Shown here: in pieces, positions 1-8,581 of the stretch
Layout: every line of letters begins with the position of its first letter
Position numbering within the stretch: the stretch's first letter is position 1
Assembly (NCBI GenBank): GCA_963791885.1
Contig: CAWBUL010000004.1
Location: forward strand, 1,054,001-1,118,000
Length of the DNA: 64,000 nucleotides
Source: CAVSUZ01 sp963791885
GTDB lineage: Bacteria > Pseudomonadota > Alphaproteobacteria > Acetobacterales > Acetobacteraceae
Direction: 5' to 3'
Notes under the pieces: model-generated
The model's input: the letters and a program-made list of their open reading frames with translations, nothing else
Told to the model about the DNA's origin: nothing
Databases searched by the model: none
Position numbers and translations under genes: made by a program

Positions 1-688
1 GGTACAGCACCAGGATCGAATCCGCCACCTGGTACGCGGTGGCCAGATCATGCGTGATGTACAGGATTGAAATCCCCAGCTCGTCGCGCAGCCGCCGCAG
101 ACTCCCCAGGATGGTCGCACGCAGTGACGCATCCACCATCGAGACCGGTTCATCTGCAACGATCAGCTTGGGACGCAGCAGCAGAGCGCGTGCCACCATG
201 ATACGCTGACGCTGCCCGCCCGAAAGCTGGTGCGGATACCGCCCCAAAATCTCCTCCGGCCTCAATCCCGTCGCCCGCAGCGCCTGCTCTATCAGCTCGC
301 GCCTCTCTCCGCGCGATCGTGCCAGACGAAACTTCCGCACGGGCGTGGTCAGCACGTGGTCCACCCGGTAGAACGGATTGTACACCTCGTACGGATCCTG
401 GAAGATCGCCTGCACGTCGTGCAGAAACTGCGTGCGATCCGCGCCACTCAGCGATCGCAGGTCGTTGCCCTTGTACAGCACTGCCCCATCGGACGGTTCG
501 ATCAAACCCAGTAGCAGCCGTGCCAGCGTGGTCTTGCCGCTGCCGGATTCACCCACCACGGCAGTGATCAGCGGGCGCTCCGGATCGATCACGAAGGAGA
601 AAGGTTCAAGCGCAACCTTGCGCTCACGGCCCAGCACGCCGGTGCTGAACGCCTTCGACGCCTCGCGAAGTTCAAGAAGCGCTGTCAT
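1..688 (-). CDS. Oligo/dipeptide ABC transporter ATP-binding protein (DppF-like), partial
   Basis: This is the second ATPase of a peptide-type ABC importer; it hydrolyses ATP at the cytoplasmic face of the permease pair. About 229 residues are visible and the 3' end lies beyond the window edge. In order the translation shows Walker A GESGSGKTT, Q-loop FQDPYEVYNPF, signature LSGGQRQR, Walker B LIVADEP and the switch histidine in ITHDLA. The ATG at 688 overlaps the TGA of the preceding ATPase (ATGA), which fixes the start and points to translational coupling. It is the last visible gene of the operon that runs from the binding proteins at 7076. The substrate is unknown. Confidence 0.93.
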   Translation of the reverse strand, partial: MTALLELREASKAFSTGVLGRERKVALEPFSFVIDPERPLITAVVGESGSGKTTLARLLLGLIEPSDGAVLYKGNDLRSLSGADRTQFLHDVQAIFQDPYEVYNPFYRVDHVLTTPVRKFRLARSRGERRELIEQALRATGLRPEEILGRYPHQLSGGQRQRIMVARALLLRPKLIVADEPVSMVDASLRATILGSLRRLRDELGISILYITHDLATAYQVADSILVLY

Positions 689-1638
689 GCGTAATGGCAG
701 GCCGCAAAGGTTTCCGGGCCAAGCTGGCGCACCGCCGGCTTTTCCGCGCGGCAGCGGTCCGTCGCATTGGGGCAGCGCGGGTGGAACGCACATCCGGGCG
801 GCAGATCGCGCAGGATCGGTGCGAGGCCGGGAATGCCGCGCAGCGTCCCGCGATCTTCCAGCGACGGCAGGCTCTCGATCAGCATCCGTGTGTAAGGGTG
901 CCGAGGCGCGGCGATGATCTCGGCAATCGGTGCAACCTCCACCAGGCGTCCGGCATACATGATGCCCAGCCGGTCCACGAACTGCGCCATCAATCCCATG
1001 TCGTGGCCGATCAGGATCACCGCGGCGCCGAGGTCGCGCTGGACCCGGCCGAGCGTCTCCATGATCTGCCGCTGCACCACCACATCCAGCGCACTGGTCG
1101 GCTCGTCGGCGATGATGACTTTCGGGCGCAGTGAGATGGCAATCGCGATGCAGGCGCGCTGCTTCATCCCGCCGGAAAGCTCATGCGGGTAGCGGTTGGC
1201 GGTCTCGGGCGGCAGACCCACCTGCACAAGCAGGGCAGAGACCCGGTCATGCAACGCGCGACGCGATGGGCGCAGGCCGTGATCCCCCAGCGCGTCGGCA
1301 ATCTGATCACGGATACGAGCAACGGGGTTCAGCGAATTCATCGATCCCTGCGGCACCATCGCGATGCCCGCGAGCCGGAGCTTGCGCTGCTCCTCCCGCG
1401 ACAAGCGGGAGATGTCGCGGTCCTCCAGCCACACCGCGCCGCCTTCGATCCGTCCGGGTGGCTTGATCATACGCAGAATGGCCAGCGACATGGTGGACTT
1501 GCCGGAACCGGACTCACCCGCCAGGCCGAAGCGCTCGCCGGGACGCAGGGTGAACGACACATCGTCCACCGCCTTCACCACACCGAGCGGATGGTCATAG
1601 GCGACGTGGAGCGATTCGACTCGCAGCAGCGCGTTCAT
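685..1638 (-). CDS. Oligo/dipeptide ABC transporter ATP-binding protein (DppD-like)
   Basis: First ATPase of the peptide-type ABC importer, 317 residues from the ATG at 1638. That start overlaps the permease stop (ATGA); a longer upstream extension reads through permease sequence and was rejected. Walker A GESGSGKST, signature ELSGGMKQR, Walker B VIIADEP and HDMGL are all present. The C-terminal oligopeptide-family extension is recognisable from RHPYTRMLIESLPS and the cysteine-containing stretch PPGCAFHPRCP. It would pair with the second ATPase at 1-688 to power the permeases at 1635-3549. Confidence 0.93.
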   Translation of the reverse strand: MNALLRVESLHVAYDHPLGVVKAVDDVSFTLRPGERFGLAGESGSGKSTMSLAILRMIKPPGRIEGGAVWLEDRDISRLSREEQRKLRLAGIAMVPQGSMNSLNPVARIRDQIADALGDHGLRPSRRALHDRVSALLVQVGLPPETANRYPHELSGGMKQRACIAIAISLRPKVIIADEPTSALDVVVQRQIMETLGRVQRDLGAAVILIGHDMGLMAQFVDRLGIMYAGRLVEVAPIAEIIAAPRHPYTRMLIESLPSLEDRGTLRGIPGLAPILRDLPPGCAFHPRCPNATDRCRAEKPAVRQLGPETFAACHYA

Positions 1639-2543
1639 ACCGAGCGTCGCAGCCGCGGATTGGCGATCTCGTCGAGCCCGACCGTCAGGAAGAACAGGCC
1701 AAGGAACACCATCAGGATCACCACCAGCGGCGCCGTCCACCACCACCACCAGCCGTTGATGATCGCGGCATTGAAGAACACCCAATACAGCGTCATGCCG
1801 ATCGTCGGTGCGTCGATCGGCCCCAGGCCCAGCACCTCCAGCCCAACAGACGCCAGGATCGCGGCGGACACGCTACTAACGAGCGTGGCCGCGAGATACG
1901 GCAGCAGGTTGGGCATCAACTCGCGGAAGATGATCTCCGGCCCGCGCATGCCGTTCAGTCGTGCGATCTCCACATAACCGCGCTGTCGCAAAGTCAGAAC
2001 CTGGGACCGGATCTGCCGCGTTGGACTGAGCCAGGACAGTGCGGCGATGACCAGCGCCATCTCATTCACCGTCATTGTGCCCTTAATGGACACGGCGATG
2101 ATGATCAGCACCAGCAGCGCCGGCACCGTCAGGCCGATATCGGCGATGCCGCGGATGATGGTATCGACGGCGCCGCCGTAATACGCGGCGGTGAACGCCA
2201 GGATGGCGCCGATGCCGACGCCGACGAACCCGGCGATGAAGCCGATGCGCAGGGTCATCGGCGTGCCGACGACCATGACGGCGAGCAGATCGCGGCCCTG
2301 ACGGTCGGTGCCGAACGGATAGTCCCAGGACGGGGGCTGCAATGGCGTCACCGACAGTGGCTGCGCGTTCGACGTATCCACCACGAAAGCGCCGACCACC
2401 ATGAACACCACAAGGATGCCGAGCAGGATCAGCCCCACGACCAACGACGTATTGCGGCGCAGATAGGAGCGGATGGGCGAATGGCGGCGCGGCGGTTGCT
2501 GCTCGGTCTCGGCGCTCTCGATCAGAAGGAAAGTCTGCGACAT
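1635..2543 (-). CDS. ABC transporter permease (DppC/OppC-like)
   Basis: Inner-membrane permease subunit of 302 residues. It has one N-terminal transmembrane segment after a basic, proline-rich cytoplasmic tail, then a periplasmic loop with the family sequence YPFGTDRQGRDLL, and a BPD_transp_1 core of about five hydrophobic segments with the ATPase-coupling loop near EIARLNGMRGPEI. The start MSQTFLLIES at 2543 lies one base after the stop of the upstream permease; the longer ORF start would overlap that gene. The C-terminus overlaps the ATPase start at 1638. It is expected to form the channel with the permease at 2545-3549. Confidence 0.92.
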   Translation of the reverse strand: MSQTFLLIESAETEQQPPRRHSPIRSYLRRNTSLVVGLILLGILVVFMVVGAFVVDTSNAQPLSVTPLQPPSWDYPFGTDRQGRDLLAVMVVGTPMTLRIGFIAGFVGVGIGAILAFTAAYYGGAVDTIIRGIADIGLTVPALLVLIIIAVSIKGTMTVNEMALVIAALSWLSPTRQIRSQVLTLRQRGYVEIARLNGMRGPEIIFRELMPNLLPYLAATLVSSVSAAILASVGLEVLGLGPIDAPTIGMTLYWVFFNAAIINGWWWWWTAPLVVILMVFLGLFFLTVGLDEIANPRLRRSV

Positions 2544-2544
2544 G

Positions 2545-3549
2545 TCAGGTGCGGTGATACGAGATGCGCGGGTCAAGCCAGGGATAGCAGATGTCGAGCA
2601 GGAAGGTAGCAAAGCCGAGCGCGACGATGACGGTGAAGACGATGCCCTGGATCAGGAAGAAATCGTTCTCTTCGATGGCCTCGAACAGCAGGGCGCCGAT
2701 GCCGGGATAGCCGAAGATCGCCTCAACCAGCACGGCACCAGCGAGGATGTTGCCCAGCGCCAGCGCCAGTCCGGTGGTCTGCGGCAGAATGGCGTTGCGC
2801 AGGCAGTAGCGGCTGAAGATCGTGCGCCCTCGCAAGCCCTTGGCCTCGGCGAAGGTCACGTAGTCCTCGCCCATCGTGGTGACCATCATGCCGCGCATCG
2901 CCAGCGCCCAGCCGCCGATGGAGACGAGCACGATGGACAAGGCTGGCAACACGGCGTGGCGCAGCACATCGATGATGAAGGTGAAGGTCCACGCCGGGTT
3001 GGCGCCCGCGGAATAGCCGCCGAAGATTGGCAGCCACTGAAACTGGAAGGCGAACAGCCACATCAGCACCAGGCCGAGCAGAAAGAAGGGTATGGCGTGC
3101 AAGGCCCACAAGGGCGGCATGAGCCAGGTCAGCCAGCGCGGTGCGCCGGGCCAGGCGAGCAGCGCACCCAGGATAGTGCCGGCGGCGAAGGAGAACAGGG
3201 TCGTCAGGCCGAGCAAGCAGATGGTCCAGGGCAGAGCCTCACCGATCATGCCGACGACGGTGCGCGGGTAGTTCGCAATGGAATAATTCAAATCACCATG
3301 CGACACCTGCTCCAGATAAGTCAGGTACTGCCTCCACAGCGGCTTATCGAGGCCGAACTTGGCCTGATACTGCTTCACCATGTCCTCGATCCCACCCTGC
3401 ACGTATCCGCCGAGCGCGGCCTGTTCGAGCAGTTTGGTGCGCACCGGATCCTGGCCGGACAGCTTGGGCAGGAAGAAGTTCAGCGTGCCGGCGAGCCAGA
3501 CGATGATCAGGAAGACCACGAACCGCTTGGCGATGTAGAACGGGTGCAT
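2545..3549 (-). CDS. ABC transporter permease (DppB/OppB-like)
   Basis: Inner-membrane permease of 334 residues with the usual DppB layout: a first transmembrane helix at about residues 8-28 (FVVFLIIVWLAGTLNFFLP), a large periplasmic loop, then five further hydrophobic segments. The cytoplasmic coupling loop is YVTFAEAKGLRGRTIFSRY, and GAVLVEAIFGYPGIGALLFEAI is typical of the family. It starts 12 bases downstream of the binding-protein stop and runs straight into the second permease. It belongs to the operon at 1-7076. Confidence 0.93.
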   Translation of the reverse strand: MHPFYIAKRFVVFLIIVWLAGTLNFFLPKLSGQDPVRTKLLEQAALGGYVQGGIEDMVKQYQAKFGLDKPLWRQYLTYLEQVSHGDLNYSIANYPRTVVGMIGEALPWTICLLGLTTLFSFAAGTILGALLAWPGAPRWLTWLMPPLWALHAIPFFLLGLVLMWLFAFQFQWLPIFGGYSAGANPAWTFTFIIDVLRHAVLPALSIVLVSIGGWALAMRGMMVTTMGEDYVTFAEAKGLRGRTIFSRYCLRNAILPQTTGLALALGNILAGAVLVEAIFGYPGIGALLFEAIEENDFFLIQGIVFTVIVALGFATFLLDICYPWLDPRISYHRT

Positions 3550-3561
3550 CGGTCGTGCCGG

Positions 3562-5304
3562 CTACGCGGGTTGCAGGTTCCACAGCACCAACGGGAAGGT
3601 CAGGTGCCAGGATGCGCCGTTGATGTAGGGGTTGTCCTGCGTCGGCCAGTTTTTCCAATACGTGGTGTTCATCGGAATCCGGTGATGGTTCTGCACCAGT
3701 TGGATATCCGGCAGATCAGGCAGCCAGATCTCCATTGCCGCGCGGAACAGCTCCTTCAGCCGTGCGGTGTTATCGGGGTCGGTGACGTAAACCTCATCCA
3801 CCAGCTTATCGAATTCCGGGTTCTTCCAGTGGGAGAAGTTGACCAAGTGCCCGCCGGGCACGGCGATGCTCTTGCTCTGATAGAGTCGCATCGTGTCGTA
3901 CGGCTCGCGGATGCTTCCGCCATGGCCGTAGATAGACCCGACATAGTCGCCCTTCTGGAACCGGTTATTGAAGTCGGGCGGGAGAGCCAAAGATGCGTCG
4001 ACGCCGTGGCGCTTCAGCATCTCCGACACCACCGGTCCGAGGGCGGCGCCGAATGTCGCGGTGCTGATGATCGGCACGGCCAGGGGCTTCCCGTCCGTGC
4101 CAACCCACTTGCCGCCCTGCTTTTTGAAGCCCTTGGCCTGCAGCAGCGCATCACCCTTCTTGGGATCGTATTCCAGGGTGTCGTATTTGATCAGCAGGTC
4201 CTTCACCGCATCGAAATACGGCAGCAGCGGCTTGTAGGGCGGCATCGGCAGCGCCGATACCTGCGACGCGCCGAGGAATCCGACCTGCACCACCTGGTCA
4301 CGGTCGATATAATGGCTCAGTGCCCAGCGCACGTCTTTGTCGTTCAGCGGTGCCACATCGTTGTTCACGTACAAACTGATCGGCCACCAATCCACATAGC
4401 CGTACGGCGGCTTGCGCCCGGTATGAGTGATGATCTTCGGATTGCCGCGGAAAATCGTCGGGAACGTCGCCGGCAGCATGTCATAGGCAGTATCGGTTTC
4501 GTTCGTGATCACCGCTTGCGCCGTCTGCTGCTCACCCGCGTTCGGCAGCCATACGCTGCGCAGGATCTGCGGCATGGGCGCAAGCCCACGCTCGGCGGCC
4601 CACCAGGTTGGCCGTCTCTCGAACACCTTGGCTGCCAAACTGGCGTCCACCACCTTCCATGGCCCCGTGGTGACCGGCCAACCCTTGGAAAGATCGAAGT
4701 GCTTGAAGCTGGTCCAGTCCTGGCCCTCGAAGATATGCTTCGGAACGATGTAAACGCCGATGTCGTATTTGTAGGTGGCAAAGAAAAAGAACCGCGGGGA
4801 CGGAATCTTGAAATTCAGCACCACGGTATTCGGGTCCGGCACAGTCGCCTGATCGAGCGACTGGTTGACGTCCACACCCCATTTCACCTTGGGACCAAGA
4901 TCACGCAGGGTGTTGAAGGTGTAGGCGACGTCCTCGGCGCTGAAGGGCTGGCCGTCGCTCCAGGTGATTCCCTGGCGGGTCTTGATCGTCAGTTGCTTGA
5001 AATCGGGGGTGAACTGATAGCTCTCCGCCAACCACGGATACATCTTGTCCGCAAACGCGCTGTAATAGGCCAGCGGTTCGTAGATCAGGTTCGGCCCGTT
5101 CTGATGGTTCGAACCGATCGCGTAGGCATTCCACAATTCGTAATCCACCCAGCGGCCATCGACCGCGCCGTTCTTGATCAGGATCAGGGTGCGGTTCCGG
5201 GGAATGGCGGATTGCTGCGCCTGCGCGCCTGGAACAGGCAGGAGCGCAGCAGCCCCTGCCGCGGCCGATGAGAGCAGAAGGCCGCGGCGGGGAAGCGTGG
5301 GCAT
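3562..5304 (-). CDS. ABC transporter substrate-binding protein, family 5 (second of two tandem copies)
   Basis: Periplasmic solute-binding protein of 580 residues, SBP_bac_5 (peptide/nickel) family. The N-terminus MPTLPRRGLLLSS followed by an Ala-rich hydrophobic stretch and AQAQ looks like a twin-arginine signal peptide; this start at 5304 sits two bases after the stop of the upstream paralogue. Family features include LAESYQFTPDFKQLTIKT and FSAEDVAYTFNTLRDL. It is closely similar along its length to the protein at 5307-7076, so it arose by tandem duplication. The ligand cannot be read from sequence; peptides, opines or other small solutes are possible. Confidence 0.92.
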   Translation of the reverse strand: MPTLPRRGLLLSSAAAGAAALLPVPGAQAQQSAIPRNRTLILIKNGAVDGRWVDYELWNAYAIGSNHQNGPNLIYEPLAYYSAFADKMYPWLAESYQFTPDFKQLTIKTRQGITWSDGQPFSAEDVAYTFNTLRDLGPKVKWGVDVNQSLDQATVPDPNTVVLNFKIPSPRFFFFATYKYDIGVYIVPKHIFEGQDWTSFKHFDLSKGWPVTTGPWKVVDASLAAKVFERRPTWWAAERGLAPMPQILRSVWLPNAGEQQTAQAVITNETDTAYDMLPATFPTIFRGNPKIITHTGRKPPYGYVDWWPISLYVNNDVAPLNDKDVRWALSHYIDRDQVVQVGFLGASQVSALPMPPYKPLLPYFDAVKDLLIKYDTLEYDPKKGDALLQAKGFKKQGGKWVGTDGKPLAVPIISTATFGAALGPVVSEMLKRHGVDASLALPPDFNNRFQKGDYVGSIYGHGGSIREPYDTMRLYQSKSIAVPGGHLVNFSHWKNPEFDKLVDEVYVTDPDNTARLKELFRAAMEIWLPDLPDIQLVQNHHRIPMNTTYWKNWPTQDNPYINGASWHLTFPLVLWNLQPA

Positions 5305-5306
5305 GG

Positions 5307-7076
5307 TCACGCCGGCTGCACGTTCCACAGCACCATGTTGAAAGTCAGGTGCCAGGAGGCGTTGTTAACGTAAGGGTTCGACTCGCCACCGTAATTCTTC
5401 CAGCGCGTCTGGTTCAACGGGAGGCGGTGGTAATTCTGCACGAGCTGCACGTCGGGTAGGTCGGGCAACCAAATCTCCATGGCCGAGCGGAACAGCGTCT
5501 TGAGCTTGGCGACATCGTTCGGGTCGGTGACGTACACCTCATCGACGATCTTGTCGTACTCCGGGTTCTTCCAGCGGCTGAAGTTGGCTGCATGTGCGCC
5601 GGGTACGGCGATGCTCTGGCTTTGATACAGGCGCATCGTGTCGTACGGTTCGCGGATGCTGCCGCCATGGCCGTAGATTGAGCCGGTGTAGTCGCCCTTT
5701 TGGAACCGGTCATCGAAATTGGGTGGCAGTGACATCGTGGCGGCGATGCCGTGCCGTTTCAGCATCTGTGTGAGTACCGGACCCATCGCCGAACCGGATG
5801 CGCCGAAGCCGATCACATCAAGCGTAAAGGGCTTGCCTTCCGGCGTTTCCCACATCTGCCCTTTCTTCTTGTAGCCCTTCGACTCCAGGAGTTTGTCCCC
5901 CTTCTTCGGGTCGAACTCGATGGTGTTGTACTTTACGAGTAGGTCTTTGACCGCATCGAAATAGGGTTTCAGCGGCGGGTAGGGCGGCATGGGCAGCGTG
6001 GAGACCGTCTCCGCACCTAGATACGCAACCTCGATAATCGTCTTGCGGTCGAGGTAATAACTGACCGCCCAACGGATATCCTTGTCGTCGAAGGGCTTGC
6101 CCTCGTTATTGAGGTAGAGCGAGATCGGCCACCAATCGACATAACCCCATGGCGGCTTCTGGCCGGACCAGGTGGTGACCTTGTGGTTCTGCTTGATCAC
6201 GGTCGGGAAGGTCGCGGGCTGCAACGGCCCGCCAAAATCCGACGTATTGGTGATCTGGGCCTGCGCTGTCTCCTGCTCTCCAACCATCGGCAGCCAGATG
6301 TTGCGCAGCATCTGCGGCATCGGCGCCAGCTTCATGTCGGCCGCCCACCAGGAATCGCGCCGATCGAAGACCTTCTGCTGCAGCGTCGAACCGGTGACCT
6401 TCCACGGACCGGTGGTGACAGGCCATCCTTTCGACAGATCGAAGTGCTTGAAGCTTGCCCAGTCTTGGCCCTGGAAGATGTGCTTCGGCACGATGTAGAC
6501 GCCGATGTCGTATTTGTAGCTGACGAAGAAGAAGAATCGCGGGGAGGGAATCTTGAAGTCCAGCACCACGGTGTTGGGATCGGTTGCCGTCGCCTTGTCG
6601 AGCGCCTGATGCACGTCCATGCCCCATTTGACCTTGGGGCCCAGGTCGCGAAGGGTATTGAAGGTGTAAGCGACATCCTCGGCGCTGAACGGCTCCCCGT
6701 CGCTCCATTTGATGTTCGGCCGAGTCTTGATGGTCAGTTGCTTGAAGTCCGGGGTAAACTGGTAGCTCTCGGCCAGCCACATGTACCAGTTGTCGGCAAA
6801 GGCGCTGTAATAGGCCAGCGGCTCGTAGATCAGGTTCGGGCCGTTCTGGTGGTTAGAGCCAATGGCATACGGATTCCACAGTTCGTAATCGACCCAGCGT
6901 CCGTCGCGGCTGTTGATGCCGATTAGTACCAGGGTCTTGTCGCGTGGCACGCTGGGCATCGATTGAGCCTGGGCCTGGACCACGGTGGCGGGCAGCATGG
7001 CGGCGGTTGCAGCAGCCATGCCGCCTTTGACGATGGCGCGCCGGCCGACACGCGGCAGGTGCAAGTCGCTGGTCAT
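5307..7076 (-). CDS. ABC transporter substrate-binding protein, family 5 (first of two tandem copies)
   Basis: Periplasmic binding protein of 589 residues and first gene of the peptide-type ABC operon. The ATG at 7076 is preceded by a strong GGGGAGAG ribosome site; the upstream extension to 7160 was rejected for that reason. The N-terminus MTSDLHLPRVGRRAIVKGG followed by an Ala-rich hydrophobic stretch and VQAQAQ looks like a Tat-type signal. Domain content is SBP_bac_5 throughout, with the same blocks as its neighbour (SNHQNGPNLIYEPLAYY, FSAEDVAYTFNTLRDLGPK). The two copies differ mainly in the middle and in the signal peptide, which would allow different ligands to feed one permease. Confidence 0.93.
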   Translation of the reverse strand: MTSDLHLPRVGRRAIVKGGMAAATAAMLPATVVQAQAQSMPSVPRDKTLVLIGINSRDGRWVDYELWNPYAIGSNHQNGPNLIYEPLAYYSAFADNWYMWLAESYQFTPDFKQLTIKTRPNIKWSDGEPFSAEDVAYTFNTLRDLGPKVKWGMDVHQALDKATATDPNTVVLDFKIPSPRFFFFVSYKYDIGVYIVPKHIFQGQDWASFKHFDLSKGWPVTTGPWKVTGSTLQQKVFDRRDSWWAADMKLAPMPQMLRNIWLPMVGEQETAQAQITNTSDFGGPLQPATFPTVIKQNHKVTTWSGQKPPWGYVDWWPISLYLNNEGKPFDDKDIRWAVSYYLDRKTIIEVAYLGAETVSTLPMPPYPPLKPYFDAVKDLLVKYNTIEFDPKKGDKLLESKGYKKKGQMWETPEGKPFTLDVIGFGASGSAMGPVLTQMLKRHGIAATMSLPPNFDDRFQKGDYTGSIYGHGGSIREPYDTMRLYQSQSIAVPGAHAANFSRWKNPEYDKIVDEVYVTDPNDVAKLKTLFRSAMEIWLPDLPDVQLVQNYHRLPLNQTRWKNYGGESNPYVNNASWHLTFNMVLWNVQPA

Positions 7077-7172
7077 CTGCGTTTCTCTCCCCTGGCCTAT
7101 TCGGCCGGACGTTGGTTGTTCCAGTGCGCGGGAGCATCGCCGCGCAGCAGCCGAAGTCAAGTGAGGGTGAGT

Positions 7173-8179
7173 TCAGGGCGAAGGCAGTGCGGGAACAGCG
7201 AAAATCTGCCCGGGATAGATCCGGTTCGGATCGGTGATGTCGTCGTGATTGGCGGCGTAGATCACGGTATACCGGATGCCCTTGCCGTAGGTCCCTCTGG
7301 CAATCCGCCACAAGGATTGCCCTGGCTGCACGATCACGCTGTTGGCCGAGGCGAGCGTGCGACCGGGTTCAGCCTCCCGGCCGAATGGAAGTTCGATGCG
7401 GGCGATGACCTTACCGGTCGGACCAAGCTGATCGAGACGAAGCATGTGCCGGCCGGGCTTTATGGGGATGCTCGGCGTCAGGTTCCAGGCACCATCCTTC
7501 GATACTGGCGCGTCACCCGCATGGGCATTGTCCACGTAAGCGCGGATCGTGGCTTTAGGCGGCGCCCGACCGGCGAGGCGGACATCGCCCGTTTCTCCGT
7601 AATCCAGCACCTGCAACGCCAGCTTGTCACCATGGCCGGACCCCGGAATTTGCAGGATGCGCGGCGGAGCAGCCGGCGTGGTCAGCACCGCAAGCGGCGT
7701 GGCAGGCTGGGTTTGCGGCGAGGGTGACGGAACCGCCAGCACCACCTGTTGCTCCGACTGCTTTCCGTCCGGTCCCGCAACCGTCAGCATGCCAGTACCC
7801 GGGCGGCAGCGGGGCGGATGGGATCAGCACCCACGTACCATCGGAGCTGGCACGGGCTGTGCCGATCTCCCGCTGGCCTTCGCGCACAGTCACGGTCGTG
7901 CCCGGCGCAGCCCGGCCGGCGATGACGGCTTGGCCCTCGGGGGTCACGCGGACGACGTCGAAGCTAGGTCTTGCCGGAGTCGTGGGAACTGGAGCTGGTG
8001 TGGCTGCAGGCGCGGACGCAGGCTGGGGCGGCGGGAGCCGTGGCTACGATGTGAGGAGGTGCGGGCGCTGAGACGGGGGCGGGGCGAAAATAGAAGGCCG
8101 CTCCCGCCGCGAGGACCACGCACGAACCGGCGACGGCGAACCATCCCCAGAATGTCGATCGTGGCGCTAACGGCGGCAT
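7173..8179 (-). pseudogene. LysM and Ig-like domain envelope protein, two apparent frameshifts
   Basis: Reading across three frames gives a coherent protein of about 334 residues. It has an N-terminal transmembrane anchor (STFWGWFAVAGSCVVLAAG), a Pro/Ala-rich linker, two Ig-like repeats (VIAGRAAPGTTVTVREGQ and VRLAGRAPPKATIRAYVD, each followed by a DGTW/DGAW strand), and a C-terminal LysM domain (VIVQPGQSLWRIARGTYGKG to YPGQIFAVP). Such proteins bind peptidoglycan from the inner membrane. The frame changes near 8022-8040 (in GGGGCGGCGGG) and near 7800 (CCCGGGTACTGG). The length 1007 is 3n+2, which fits two extra bases. It may be a real gene with sequence errors rather than a true pseudogene. 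Confidence 0.75.
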
Positions 8180-8286
8180 CGTCCCGGCCCCGTCCTGAAC
8201 AGAGCACGAACTTTATGCAACCGATTGCGATTGCAAGCAAGATCGGTGGGTGACAGCTGCAGCGAGCAGTAGGACGGAGCTGGCGC

Positions 8287-8523
8287 TTACCCGCCTTGGG
8301 ACGTCGGTGGGGTCCGTGACCCTCCCTTGCGCGGCGCCGCCTTCTTCTGGCCTTGGCCCCGCCAGCGATTTAAGTGTGTCGCCTGCAGCTTCTTCCGCAG
8401 AAGGTCCCGGATCTCCGGCGACGTCTGAATCTCCCGAAGGATGGCATCGTCTAGGATCGTGAGCTGCTTGTGATCCAGGTCCTCGAGTTCCTCGGGGGTA
8501 AAAACGTGGTTCAGACAGCCCAC
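8287..8523 (-). CDS. Small conserved-looking hypothetical protein
   Basis: A 78-residue ORF starting at GTG with a good GGGAGG ribosome site about ten bases upstream. The first 47 residues are acidic and probably helical (FTPEELEDLDHKQLTILDDAI), followed by a basic tail rich in K, R, P and G that could contact nucleic acid. No family was recognised. It lies between the LysM gene and the adenylation-carrier-condensation gene, same strand. It is called a gene because of the ribosome site and protein-like composition; short length keeps the confidence moderate. Confidence 0.5.
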   Translation of the reverse strand: MGCLNHVFTPEELEDLDHKQLTILDDAILREIQTSPEIRDLLRKKLQATHLNRWRGQGQKKAAPRKGGSRTPPTSQGG

Positions 8524-8581
8524 TGGTCAGCCTCCCTCATTGATCGATAGCCGGCCGATTGATCCCCGAACCAATGCCCGA

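Noticed and set aside
2473..5271. A 932-codon plus-strand ORF opposite the permease and binding-protein genes
   Set aside because: Composition is rich in Arg, Gln, His and Gly with no recognisable domain. It is the antisense of well-supported ABC genes; long antisense ORFs are common in GC-rich DNA.
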